A stretch of DNA of 64,000 nt from positions 2,663,501 through 2,727,500 of the forward strand of contig NZ_CP151076.1 in the NCBI RefSeq assembly GCF_038096165.1, in the 5' to 3' direction. Under the pieces are notes generated by a model. The model worked only from the letters and a program-made list of their open reading frames with translations. It was not told where the DNA came from and did no database searches. How positions within the stretch are numbered: the first letter of the stretch is position 1; the number at the start of each line of letters is the position of its first letter. The position numbers were made by a program, and so were the translations under genes. Below, piece by piece: positions 23,827 to 31,883 of this stretch. Origin of the DNA: Pseudomonas sp. G.S.17. Lineage in GTDB: Bacteria; Pseudomonadota; Gammaproteobacteria; Pseudomonadales; Pseudomonadaceae.

Positions 23827-25872
23827 TCAGTCCTGTTCCATGAACGCGCGTAGCCGTTGCTCGCTCCAGTTCTGCGCAAAGTAATCCTGCAGCGTCATGC
23901 AGCAGTCGGGATGCACCAGGCAAAGGTGCTTCGGGCTTCTGCAGTAGCGCGCGGAAAGCTCGCGCATCTGGGCGCAGGTCAGCCCGAGATAGCCTCGCTC
24001 GTCGGTTCTGCCCTCATAGAGAAAATGCCGGGGTTCGAGTCGCGGTAAGTGGGCCAGGCCTGGGATCGACATGAACACGATGTACCAGATTCGGTTTGCC
24101 AGCGGCGCGCCTTGCAGGCCGGGATGTTCGGTCAAACGCAAATCGTCTTCCCAGCGCAGCGTGTCTGGCGCTTTGACGGACGCCACTTTCGGCAAAGTGC
24201 AGGGTTGCAGGGTGAGCGTGTGCGGGCCAGTGATCGTGATTCCTGCGCTGCTCAGCTCGAACGTCGCCTTCGAAGTGCTTAGACGCAGGTCTTGCCGCGC
24301 TTCGAACAAGAGATCGTCCATGGCATTCAGATGAAGGTTAACGGGCGTTTCTTCGAGATTTATTCCGTTCAACAGGATTGCTGTTTCCGGGCTTTCGGCC
24401 ACTCGAACTGCAGTTCTGTGTGCCAGCACGCCGCAGATGACCGGCTTGTCTGGATCACTGTCGAAATGCCGCACCAGCAGCCGGTCGCCAGCGGCCAGCT
24501 CGCTGACCGACACCTCGGCGAGATCGGGCAGGTCTGCCAGAACCCAGCAGGCGTGTTCATCCGCTGAGGATGGCGCAATCTGCCAGTCGTAACGTATCGG
24601 GACGCGCCACGCATCACCGGTTCTGACGAACCCGGCCGCGTCAGCCATCAACGTCACCTGCTGATCACCGCGTATGCCAGGTTTTCGGTGGGTGCAGGAA
24701 GGGCGAAATGTCATTGCCCAAGGCAGCACGCCAAAGCCGTTGCGGTAGCCATGATCGAATGTCTCAAGCTCAGGCAGCCTCGACAGTTGATCGATCCACG
24801 GCGCCTGTCCCTCGTCCGCTGCAGCGACGGCCGCGCCCAGGATTGCGGCCATATCATGAGGGTCGCAACCCTCCAGGACCTCTGGCTGTTTTGCCCAATG
24901 GCGGAGGTTGATCAGCAGCCATTGATCGTTGAACAACGGGACGGGGTGATCCAGAACCTGAATGATCTGGCCACTGGTCAGTGCGCAATCGCTGCTCCAG
25001 CCACGGATATGACGTCGCTCGCAACGCAGGCGCTCCAGCGTACGAGCGCTGGTCTGTCGATGGTGGGCTTCCTCGTCGCCGGGTCTTGGCGCGTCGGTTC
25101 CCGTGTCGAAAGGCTGGTTGGTTGCGCCTTGCGCAGCTGATTGCGCAGTCGCCAGCAATCTGGCGTCGGTGCCCCTGCAGCGGCGCGATACCGGGTCATG
25201 GGCGCCAGCATCGGCGTGGATGGTCAGGCGTTCGCTCAGGTAGCCAATGGTCGGCTGGTTGTGGGTGGTTTCATCGCGCTGCAAGCGTACGGCGCTCTGG
25301 CGCTCCGGAAAGCTGGCCGGATCGTCGGCAAATATAAGCTGGTGCCCGGTCGGGCTGTGCTCAAACCGAAAATGAATGCCTTCCTCTTCGCAGAGCCTTT
25401 GCAGCAGATGCAAATCGGTTTCGTCGTATTGCACACACCAGTCCCGAGGCGGATACACGCCCACTGGTTGCTCGAAACGGTAACTCTCCTGGTCCAGGCC
25501 ATGGTTGTCCAATAACTGGATGATCAGCTGCGGGACGCTTAAGCCCGTGAATACGCGGCGCTGACGGTTTTGTTGCAGCTTGAGCAGACTGGGCGCCAGG
25601 GTCATTCGGTACAGGCTCAGGCAGGTTCCGGCATAGAGTTGCCTGGCGCTGTCGATCAGGCCATGAACCCCCGCATGCTCGACCCCAAAGGCCAGCCAGG
25701 CGGCGCTGCCTGCAAGACTTGTCATATCCAGATGCGGGTTGTTGCTGATCAGATCGACGTCAAAGCGATACGGCTCGTTCAGGGCGTCGTGGCCGGTGAA
25801 GCTGAGGACACGCAGGTCCATCGGGCTGCCGGCGAGGCTCAGCGTTATCGGCATTTGCTTGTCTTCGAACAT
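23827..25872 (-). CDS. VgrG-like type VI secretion tip protein (orphan, divergent)
   Basis: 681 residues from the ATG at 25872 (GGGAG, 8-base spacing). The N-terminal two-thirds show the gp27-like VgrG fold (SFTGHDALNEPYRFDVDLIS, the R-RVFTGLS region, CVQYDETDLHLLQRLCEEEGIHFRFEH). The usual GRVKVQFHWD hinge is strongly altered (WRVPIRYDW). A short gp5/DUF2345-like spike (FELSSAGITITGPHTL) follows. From about residue 590 an extension has the EGRTDERGYL pattern of transthyretin-like cargo-binding domains. No Hcp, effector or other T6SS gene is adjacent. Substrate unknown. Confidence 0.85.
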   Translation of the reverse strand: MFEDKQMPITLSLAGSPMDLRVLSFTGHDALNEPYRFDVDLISNNPHLDMTSLAGSAAWLAFGVEHAGVHGLIDSARQLYAGTCLSLYRMTLAPSLLKLQQNRQRRVFTGLSVPQLIIQLLDNHGLDQESYRFEQPVGVYPPRDWCVQYDETDLHLLQRLCEEEGIHFRFEHSPTGHQLIFADDPASFPERQSAVRLQRDETTHNQPTIGYLSERLTIHADAGAHDPVSRRCRGTDARLLATAQSAAQGATNQPFDTGTDAPRPGDEEAHHRQTSARTLERLRCERRHIRGWSSDCALTSGQIIQVLDHPVPLFNDQWLLINLRHWAKQPEVLEGCDPHDMAAILGAAVAAADEGQAPWIDQLSRLPELETFDHGYRNGFGVLPWAMTFRPSCTHRKPGIRGDQQVTLMADAAGFVRTGDAWRVPIRYDWQIAPSSADEHACWVLADLPDLAEVSVSELAAGDRLLVRHFDSDPDKPVICGVLAHRTAVRVAESPETAILLNGINLEETPVNLHLNAMDDLLFEARQDLRLSTSKATFELSSAGITITGPHTLTLQPCTLPKVASVKAPDTLRWEDDLRLTEHPGLQGAPLANRIWYIVFMSIPGLAHLPRLEPRHFLYEGRTDERGYLGLTCAQMRELSARYCRSPKHLCLVHPDCCMTLQDYFAQNWSEQRLRAFMEQD

Positions 25873-26218
25873 CCACAGCGCTCCCAGCTTGAAATTCAGG
25901 GTGCAGAGGGTACGAAATGCCAAGGTCAATGGGCATCGCTTAGGCTTTTTTCGGAAAGGGACTACAAGCTAAAGGGTAATATCGGTGATTGGCTTCACGG
26001 TGTTTCACCGGCATCGACGGCTTGACTGCGATCAATGGCGCGACAGTAGGGGTTTCATCTGGCGCCATCGCGTATAAAATGCGCCGGGCGTCGTTCATCA
26101 GTCACGACGCATTTCATTCGGTTAGCCAATTTTTCAGCGCTTTGCCCCAGCCATCGTCGGTGTTTTGTAGCGACGGCGGCTGTGATGGGCAGGGCGCAAT
26201 CGGATCAAGAGAGCAAGC

Positions 26219-26923
26219 ATGGGCGCACAGTGGAAGGTCAAGCATAAAGAAGCAGCATCCAATGCCAAGGGTCGTATTTTCGGCAAGCTGTCCAAGGAAA
26301 TCATGATTGCTGCACGCGCCGGCGCTGATCCGGATATGAACCCGCGTTTGCGTCTGGTGGTCGAGCAGGCGAAAAAAGCCTCGATGCCCCGTGAAACGCT
26401 GGAGCGCGCAATCAAGAAAGGCGCCGGTCTGCTCGGCGAGAACGTCACGTTTGAACGCCTGACCTACGAAGGTTTTGCGCCGCACCGCGTCCCGGTGATC
26501 GTCGAGTGTCTGACCGACAACATCAACCGCACCGTTTCGGAAATTCGCGTGCTGTTCCGCAAGGGCCAGCTTGGCGCCGCAGGTTCGGTGTCCTGGGATT
26601 TCAACTATCAGGGCATGATTGAAGCCGTACCTGCCAGCCCGGATGCCGATGCTGATGAAGCCGCCATCGAAGCGGGCGCGCAGGATTGCGAGCCGGGTGA
26701 AGAGGGCGCGACGCTGTTCCTCACCGAGCCAACCGACATGGACGCAGTCTGCAAAAAGCTGCCTGAATTCGGGTTTAGCGTGCAGTCCGCGCAATTGGGC
26801 TACCGCCCGAAAAGCACTGTGGACGGCCTGACCGACGAGCAAATGGCCGAAGTCGAAGCCTTCCTGGAAGCCATCGACAACAACGATGATGTGCAGAACG
26901 TTTATGTAGGGTTGGCGGGGTAA
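26219..26923 (+). CDS. YebC/PmpR-family protein
   Basis: 234 residues. It shows the family's opening Trp-x-x-x-K ([21 protein letters not shown]), the [24 protein letters not shown] helix pair, and GAAGSVSW. It is the pseudomonad paralogue of YebC, not the RuvC-linked one, since no ruv genes are near. Family members act as DNA-binding regulators or, as shown more recently, as translation factors that relieve ribosome stalling. The 346-base gap to vgrG holds no recognisable gene. Confidence 0.9.
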   Translation: MGAQWKVKHKEAASNAKGRIFGKLSKEIMIAARAGADPDMNPRLRLVVEQAKKASMPRETLERAIKKGAGLLGENVTFERLTYEGFAPHRVPVIVECLTDNINRTVSEIRVLFRKGQLGAAGSVSWDFNYQGMIEAVPASPDADADEAAIEAGAQDCEPGEEGATLFLTEPTDMDAVCKKLPEFGFSVQSAQLGYRPKSTVDGLTDEQMAEVEAFLEAIDNNDDVQNVYVGLAG

Positions 26924-26944
26924 GCAGCGGTAAACAGAGAGCCT

Positions 26945-27032
26945 GTTGGAGCGAGGCTTGCCCGCGAAGAACGATAACGCGGTGCATCTGGTCCACCGAG
27001 GCGCCCGATTCGCGGGCAAGCCTCGCTCCAAC
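26945..27032. repeat. 88-bp REPIN (copy A)
   Basis: The ends GTTGGAGCGAGGCTTGCCC and their complement enclose a loop. Read in reverse complement, the element at 59300-59387 has the same 88-base length and a loop alike at most positions (GAACGAT-ACGCGGT). Confidence 0.9.
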
Positions 27033-27062
27033 GAATTCAGCGCCGTCCTTGTGGGTGCGAAT

Positions 27063-27131
27063 TGTGGGAGATTCTATGTTGCAGGGAAACCTGGACTGTA
27101 CTGGCCGCTTCGCGAGCAAGCTCGCTCCCAC
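27063..27131. repeat. Degenerate REP element
   Basis: TGTGGGAG on the left and CGCGAGCAAGCTCGCTCCCACA on the right. The right arm is intact and the left arm largely lost, so it is a decayed copy of the 7559/9129 type, placed just after the end of the kinase gene. Confidence 0.65.
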
Positions 27132-27148
27132 AGAGATCTTATCCAGTT

Positions 27149-28447
27149 TCAGATTTCGCGGGTCTGTAGAAAGTCATAAACCTCCTGCAGCATTGGCCTC
27201 GCGCCAATCTCCGGTTGCACACACTGAGCCTGCACCTGACGCAACGCTGTCATCTGCGACCCTTCGGCGTCACAGCGCTCCAGCAACTCCCCCAGTAAAA
27301 TCCCGAACGCCCGTGTTTCAATGCGCTCCAGCGCTTGCCCCGAAGCAGAGGACGGATGAAACGACGCTGCGCCGAAATCCCCCAGCAGGCAGGTGCCGTC
27401 GGGTTCCCACAGAATGTTGTGTCCGTACAGATCGCCGTGAGTCATGCCGCACGCGTGCAAATGGGCGGTAACCGACGCGATGCCTTGGGCTATACGCAAA
27501 ACCACAGGCAAGGACAGGCGCAGATCGGCTGCATAGATGTCCCGGGTGCAGGAATCCAGGCTCGGAGGTCCTGCCAGATTGGCAAAGCTCGGCGCAATCA
27601 ATTGCATCACCAAACCTGCCTGAGCCTGGGGATGGTCAAGGATCTGGCCTTCGATGCCAATCAGGTTGGGGTGATTGCCGGCAGCAATACACGCTGCCAT
27701 TTCATTGAGCGGCGAGCCATCGGAAGTCACGCTGCCTTTATAAAGCTTGAGTGCGACGGCCTTGTCAGGCTGTTCCGGGCTTTGCCAGCGCGCCTGCTGA
27801 ATGATGCCCGAGGCGCCTTCGCCCAGTTGCTGTTGAACATGCAGCTCCGGCCAGGGAATCTGCCGCACATCAGGTTGTTCGTGTTCGGTACATAGCGGAT
27901 TGCCAGCGTAAGCCAGCCAGGCCAGTGAAGGCAGTTCCAGCAGCCATGCGGGCAATTCCGTAAGCTGATTGGCGGCAATCCGGATCAGCTCAAGGCGTTC
28001 GCAACGGGCCAGGCTGGCGGGCAGCAACTGCAACTGATTGCCAGCGAGCATCAGCTTTTGCAGTGCCGGACAATCGCCCAGCGCTTCGGGCAGGTACTGA
28101 ATCCGGTTGTCGGTCAGGATCAGCCAGCGCAACTGCGGCGGCAGCGCCTGAGCCGGGACATGCTGGATCTGGTTGGCCTTGAAACCGACGATCTGCAGTT
28201 CACGACACTGGCCGATGCATTCAGGCAGCTCGGTAAACAGGTTGTCCGAGCCGAACAACACGCGCAGACGCTTCAGGCGATGCAGGTCATCAGGCAAGTG
28301 CTGCAAGGCATTGCCGCTGAGATTGAGGACTTCCAGCGAGTCGGCCAGCGCAAAGATTTCCCTCGGGAACTCGGTCAGGCCACAGGACAGGTCCAGTCGT
28401 TTGATGCCGGCCAGTTGGCCAGCGCGCAGGTCTTCGAGGCTGTGCAT
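27149..28447 (-). CDS. Leucine-rich-repeat protein kinase
   Basis: 432 residues. About eight leucine-rich repeats (residues 15-190, each LxxLxLxxNxLxxLP-like) are fused to a protein-kinase fold (205-428). Kinase motifs: glycine loop L208GEGASG214, VALK with Lys234, a candidate helix-C Glu249, catalytic HGDLYGHN (337-344; HGD in place of HRD), and D357FG. All essential residues are present, so activity is plausible. There is no signal peptide or membrane helix, so it is a cytoplasmic soluble kinase. It starts 3 bases after the upstream TetR gene stops. Substrate unknown. Confidence 0.9.
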   Translation of the reverse strand: MHSLEDLRAGQLAGIKRLDLSCGLTEFPREIFALADSLEVLNLSGNALQHLPDDLHRLKRLRVLFGSDNLFTELPECIGQCRELQIVGFKANQIQHVPAQALPPQLRWLILTDNRIQYLPEALGDCPALQKLMLAGNQLQLLPASLARCERLELIRIAANQLTELPAWLLELPSLAWLAYAGNPLCTEHEQPDVRQIPWPELHVQQQLGEGASGIIQQARWQSPEQPDKAVALKLYKGSVTSDGSPLNEMAACIAAGNHPNLIGIEGQILDHPQAQAGLVMQLIAPSFANLAGPPSLDSCTRDIYAADLRLSLPVVLRIAQGIASVTAHLHACGMTHGDLYGHNILWEPDGTCLLGDFGAASFHPSSASGQALERIETRAFGILLGELLERCDAEGSQMTALRQVQAQCVQPEIGARPMLQEVYDFLQTREI

Positions 28448-28450
28448 GGA

Positions 28451-29026
28451 TCAGACGCGCTCCACTTGAGCGTTGGCGTCTGCCAGGCAGCCGTCGACCC
28501 ATTGATGAACGCGCGCGAGGGATGGCGCGGCTTCGGCGTACAGAATCCGGTAGACCGTCGGCGCTACCACGCGGTCGATCAGGTCCTCGGCACTGGGCGA
28601 TGTTTCACCACGGGCCACTGCGCGATCAATGATGATCTGCAGCTGGTCGCGGGTAATCGCCATGCATTTGCCGGAACAGTTGGCGCCGTTGCTGGCTACG
28701 ACGTCGCGCATCATTTCCCGGCCAGGAGCGGAGTCTACGTCGTCCAGGTACATCTCGGTCCAGGTCCGCAGATCGTCGCGCAGGTTGCCGCAATCGATGG
28801 GTGGGTCCGGGCGCAGGCGTTCCACCGCGGCATCGGCCAGCAGCGTGGTCAGGTCGCCCCAGCGACGATAGATGGTCGATGGGGTAACGCCAGCGCGCGT
28901 CGCAATCAGAGGCACGCTTAGGTCGCCGCGCTCATGTTCGCGTAGCAGATCGCGCACTGCGCCGTGAATCGACTCTTGCACCCGGGCGCTGCGGCCGCCG
29001 GGGCGTATTCCTTCTTTAATAGCCAT
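28451..29026 (-). CDS. TetR-family repressor
   Basis: 191 residues from the ATG at 29026. The helix-turn-helix lies at about 38-57 (VPLIATRAGVTPSTIYRRWG). The C-terminal ligand domain is of the TetR_C type that carries PSAEDLIDRVVAPTVYRILY. It is divergent from an MFS transporter across 105 bases that carry two short palindromes, the classic arrangement for a repressor of an efflux pump. The kinase gene begins 3 bases downstream and is probably co-transcribed. Confidence 0.9.
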   Translation of the reverse strand: MAIKEGIRPGGRSARVQESIHGAVRDLLREHERGDLSVPLIATRAGVTPSTIYRRWGDLTTLLADAAVERLRPDPPIDCGNLRDDLRTWTEMYLDDVDSAPGREMMRDVVASNGANCSGKCMAITRDQLQIIIDRAVARGETSPSAEDLIDRVVAPTVYRILYAEAAPSLARVHQWVDGCLADANAQVERV

Positions 29027-29052
29027 GTGGCAGACCTTAACACAAAGTATTT

Positions 29053-29099
29053 GCTTTAAGCGGCGACAGCTAGCACACTCGGAAACGCTAAATATTAGC
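29053..29099. promoter_or_regulatory. Candidate TetR operator
   Basis: Two small palindromes, GCTT-T-AAGC (29053-29061) and GCTAA-ATA-TTAGC (29087-29099), lie between the divergent TetR and MFS genes, where a repressor would cover both promoters. Confidence 0.45.
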
Positions 29100-29131
29100 T
29101 TTAATGATTTGCTTGAGTGGAGAGTGTACCC

Positions 29132-30340
29132 ATGTCCCTTCCTTTCCAGAAACCGGATATGCACGAACGGGGTCGCAATCACCTGGGCTTTCTGGCGTTT
29201 ACCACGCTGTGCTTTTTCGCCGCCTCCAGCGCGCCGACTCCGCTGTACCATCTGTACCAGCAGGCCTGGGGCTTCTCGGCGGCGATGTTGACGCTGATCT
29301 TCGCGGTTTACGCGTTGACGCTGTTGGTTGCCTTGCTGATTGTCGGTTCGTTGTCGGATTATCTGGGCCGGCGGCCGGTCATTTTCAGCGCCTTGCTGCT
29401 GGAAATCGTCTCGATGCTGTTGTTTATCATAGCCACGGATGTGATCTGGCTGGTCCTGGCGCGCATGCTTCAAGGCCTGGCCACTGGCATGGCCGCAAGT
29501 GCTCTGGGCGCAGCATTGCTGGACAGCGATCAAAAGCAGGGTCCGTTGATCAACAGTATCGCACCAATGTTCGGCATGGCCATCGGCGCGTTGGGCACTG
29601 GCTTGCTGGTAGAGCTGGCGCCTCTGCCGCTGCTGTTGGCGTATTACCTGTTGCTGGCCGCGTTTGTGTCGCAGGCCATTTATCTGTGGCGCATGCCGGA
29701 GACGGTCAGCCGCCAGCCGGGGGTGTGGAAGTCCCTCAAGCCTTCGCTGCATGTCCCGCTCCAGGCGCGGCGTACTTTATGGCTGGTGTTGCCGGTGGAT
29801 ATCGCCGCCTGGTCGCTGGGCGGTTTCTACCTGTCATTGACTCCTTCGCTGTTGGCGGCGGCGACGGGTTCAACCTCGGCAATCAACGGCGGGTTAGCTG
29901 TGGCGTCGCTAACCTTGAGCGGCGCATTGGCGATCCTCACTCTGCGTTTGCGCCCGCCGACGCTTGGCTTATGGATCGGCGCAAGCTTCCTGACCCTGGG
30001 CGTCGCCGTCATCCTGGCGGCAGTGAATGCGGGTTGGCTATGGCTGTTTTTCGTCGGGACGGTGATCGCCGGCATAGGTTTCGGCTCAAGTTTTCTCGCC
30101 GCCTTGCGCTTGCTGCTGCCGCTGGCCCATGCCCACGAGAGGGCGGGTTTGATGTCGGCGTTCTACGTACTCAGTTACCTGGCGTTCTGTGTGCCAGCGC
30201 TCGCCGCAGGGTTTTCAGCGCACAGCTTCGGTCTGATCGCTACCACCAACGTCTATGGTGCGGTGGTGATTGCGCTGGCGCTGACGGCATTGCTGGGGTT
30301 GCTGGTGCAGCGCAGCAATGGCCGGCGGGCGATGGCTTGA
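29132..30340 (+). CDS. MFS transporter
   Basis: 402 residues with GGAGAG 7 bases before the ATG. Twelve hydrophobic helices can be followed. The loop between helices 2 and 3 reads GSLSDYLGRRPV, the MFS signature. FFAASSAPTPLYHLYQQAWGFS at the start is typical of a group of uncharacterised proteobacterial exporters. Control by the divergent TetR is inferred; substrate unknown. Confidence 0.9.
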   Translation: MSLPFQKPDMHERGRNHLGFLAFTTLCFFAASSAPTPLYHLYQQAWGFSAAMLTLIFAVYALTLLVALLIVGSLSDYLGRRPVIFSALLLEIVSMLLFIIATDVIWLVLARMLQGLATGMAASALGAALLDSDQKQGPLINSIAPMFGMAIGALGTGLLVELAPLPLLLAYYLLLAAFVSQAIYLWRMPETVSRQPGVWKSLKPSLHVPLQARRTLWLVLPVDIAAWSLGGFYLSLTPSLLAAATGSTSAINGGLAVASLTLSGALAILTLRLRPPTLGLWIGASFLTLGVAVILAAVNAGWLWLFFVGTVIAGIGFGSSFLAALRLLLPLAHAHERAGLMSAFYVLSYLAFCVPALAAGFSAHSFGLIATTNVYGAVVIALALTALLGLLVQRSNGRRAMA

Positions 30341-30372
30341 TCGGTTTGTTGCTGAATCACCGCGTCATTGCG

Positions 30373-30422
30373 TAGGACCGGCTTTAGCCGGGAGAGCGTT
30401 CTCCCGGCTAAAGCCGGTCCTA
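30373..30422. repeat. Perfect 50-bp hairpin repeat (copy 1)
   Basis: Arms of 23 bases (TAGGACCGGCTTTAGCCGGG...) pair perfectly around GCGT. The same structure with compensated base changes occurs at 40081-40130. It lies after the MFS gene and before the convergent anti-sigma gene. Confidence 0.9.
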
Positions 30423-30440
30423 CAAATTCGCAACCACCCA

Positions 30441-31199
30441 TCAAATCGCTTCAGGCAAAGCCTTCCGGGCACGCTGGGTCGCTTCGTCTTTGGCGGCGCC
30501 AACCACCGCGTAGTTGTAACTGCCGCTGGACCAGTAGTCAGCCTGCAGATCGCCATCCAGGCGGCTGCCACGCGGTAGCAGATGATGCTGCGCACCGGGC
30601 GGACGGATGTAGAAACTCAGGGTGCGGCCTTCGCGATCTTTGTACACGACCATGGCCGCCGCGCCTTGCTCGGTGCTGGTCATGCGCCCGCTGACCGGCC
30701 TGAAACCGGCCGCTTCCATATTCGGCAGGCGCTCGGCCCGGGCAAAGTTGCGGTCCAGCCAGCCTTGGGCATCGTTGGGTTTTTCGGCGCTCCAGTCACT
30801 GGCCATGTTCTCGTTGACGGCGAACATCCGGTAAGCCTGCACCGCATCGGCCATGGGCAGGGTAGCGCTGCTCAGGGTCAGTTCCCGGGCGTGCCAGCCG
30901 CTCAGGCCGCCGACGCTCACTGCCACCAGCAATACCGCCGCCGTGGCGTAATGCCGATAGCTGTTGCGGCGCATGCGCTGGCGAATGAACGTTGGGTCCA
31001 GTTCGGGATTGGCCTGGCGTTGCAGTTGGCCGCTCAAGGCCGCACGCAACTGTTGCGCATCTTCCTGCCATTGCTTTACCTGCAAGGCGACGTCGGGATG
31101 CGCGGCGAGCCAGGTTTCCAGTGTCGCCCGGTCGGCATCGCTGAGCTGACGGTCGACGTAAGCATTCAATACGTGTTCGCTGGGGGGCAAAGTAATCAT
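30441..31199 (-). CDS. Anti-sigma factor (membrane-spanning)
   Basis: 252 residues. The N-terminal cytoplasmic part (1-75) has the anti-sigma helices (PSEHVLNAYVDRQLSDADRATLETWLAAHP). One membrane helix is at 84-101, followed by a periplasmic domain of about 150 residues. The start codon overlaps the stop of the ECF sigma gene by 4 bases, so the pair is translationally coupled. It would hold the sigma factor inactive until an envelope or oxidative signal acts. Confidence 0.9.
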   Translation of the reverse strand: MITLPPSEHVLNAYVDRQLSDADRATLETWLAAHPDVALQVKQWQEDAQQLRAALSGQLQRQANPELDPTFIRQRMRRNSYRHYATAAVLLVAVSVGGLSGWHARELTLSSATLPMADAVQAYRMFAVNENMASDWSAEKPNDAQGWLDRNFARAERLPNMEAAGFRPVSGRMTSTEQGAAAMVVYKDREGRTLSFYIRPPGAQHHLLPRGSRLDGDLQADYWSSGSYNYAVVGAAKDEATQRARKALPEAI

Positions 31200-31708
31200 T
31201 TTAATATCCGCAGGGCAGGGGACAGGATTTCGCCATCACTGATTTGGCGTAGCGCCTGGCGAGCGCGCGACAGGCGGGACATGACGGTGCCAACAGGTAC
31301 ATCGAGAATTTCGGCGACCTCCTTGTAACTCAAGCCTTCCACTGAAATCCAGAGCAGCAACGCGCGCTGTTCGGTGTTCAGGCGCTCGAATGCACCCAGG
31401 GTGGACTGCGCCACCACGGTGCGCTCGACGCTGGGCTGGTAATGATCGTCGCCACCGCCGGTAAACAGCTCAAGCATTCGGCTATAGCGCCGGGAGCGGC
31501 GATGGGCGTCCAGAAACTGCCGGTAAAGGATGGAAAACAGCCAGGCGCGCAAATCGCCTTCCGGCCGCTTGTTACCCCAGGCCGACAAGGCTTTTTCCAG
31601 GCTGGCCTGCACCAGGTCGTCGGCAGTGCTGGGGTTGCGGGTCAGCGACTGGGCAAATCTGCGCATGCGCGGGATCAACTCCCGTAACTGTTCATCAAGC
31701 TCGTTCAT
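31196..31708 (-). CDS. ECF sigma factor
   Basis: 170 residues. Region 2 (about 10-80: RFAQSLTRNPSTADDLVQASLEKAL ... LRAWLFSILYRQFLDAHRR) and region 4 (about 105-160: LNTEQRALLLWISVEGLSYKEVAEILDVPVGTVMSRLSRAR) are complete, with nothing else attached. It heads an operon with its anti-sigma. A promoter motif shared with the divergent peroxidase operon points to autoregulation. Confidence 0.93.
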   Translation of the reverse strand: MNELDEQLRELIPRMRRFAQSLTRNPSTADDLVQASLEKALSAWGNKRPEGDLRAWLFSILYRQFLDAHRRSRRYSRMLELFTGGGDDHYQPSVERTVVAQSTLGAFERLNTEQRALLLWISVEGLSYKEVAEILDVPVGTVMSRLSRARQALRQISDGEILSPALRILK

Positions 31709-31760
31709 GGGCGGCGGGTTTCCGGTCTGTAACTATGATCAGGTAAGCGTGTGATCAGAG

Positions 31761-31786
31761 AGACGACGCTCCACAGCGTTTATTCC
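31761..31786 (-). promoter_or_regulatory. Candidate ECF-type promoter for the sigma/anti-sigma operon
   Basis: On the minus strand GGAATAAAC-N12-CGTCT lies 53-78 bases before the sigma-factor start. The plus strand has the identical motif with the same spacing at 31815-31840, facing the peroxidase. Such duplication is the signature of an ECF regulon. Confidence 0.7.
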
Positions 31787-31814
31787 TCCATTTATACAAT
31801 TAATTTCGGAGCAG

Positions 31815-31840
31815 GGAATAAACCCTGACAGGGTGCGTCT
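31815..31840 (+). promoter_or_regulatory. Candidate ECF-type promoter for the peroxidase/cytochrome operon
   Basis: GGAATAAAC-N12-CGTCT lies 44 bases before the peroxidase start codon. It mirrors the element at 31761-31786 with spacer sequences that differ, so only the -35 and -10 parts are conserved. Confidence 0.7.
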
Positions 31841-31883
31841 TACCGTCCACTTACCTACAGGCCAACGGCCCAGGAGATCCCCC

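Noticed and set aside
26945..27131. Possible CRISPR-like spaced repeats
   Set aside because: The repeats are inverted, not direct, lack uniform spacers and no cas genes occur. They are REP elements.
29027..29752. N-terminal extension of the TetR gene antisense to the MFS gene
   Set aside because: The TetR domain starts at the ATG at 29026. The extra part is the complement of transporter coding sequence.
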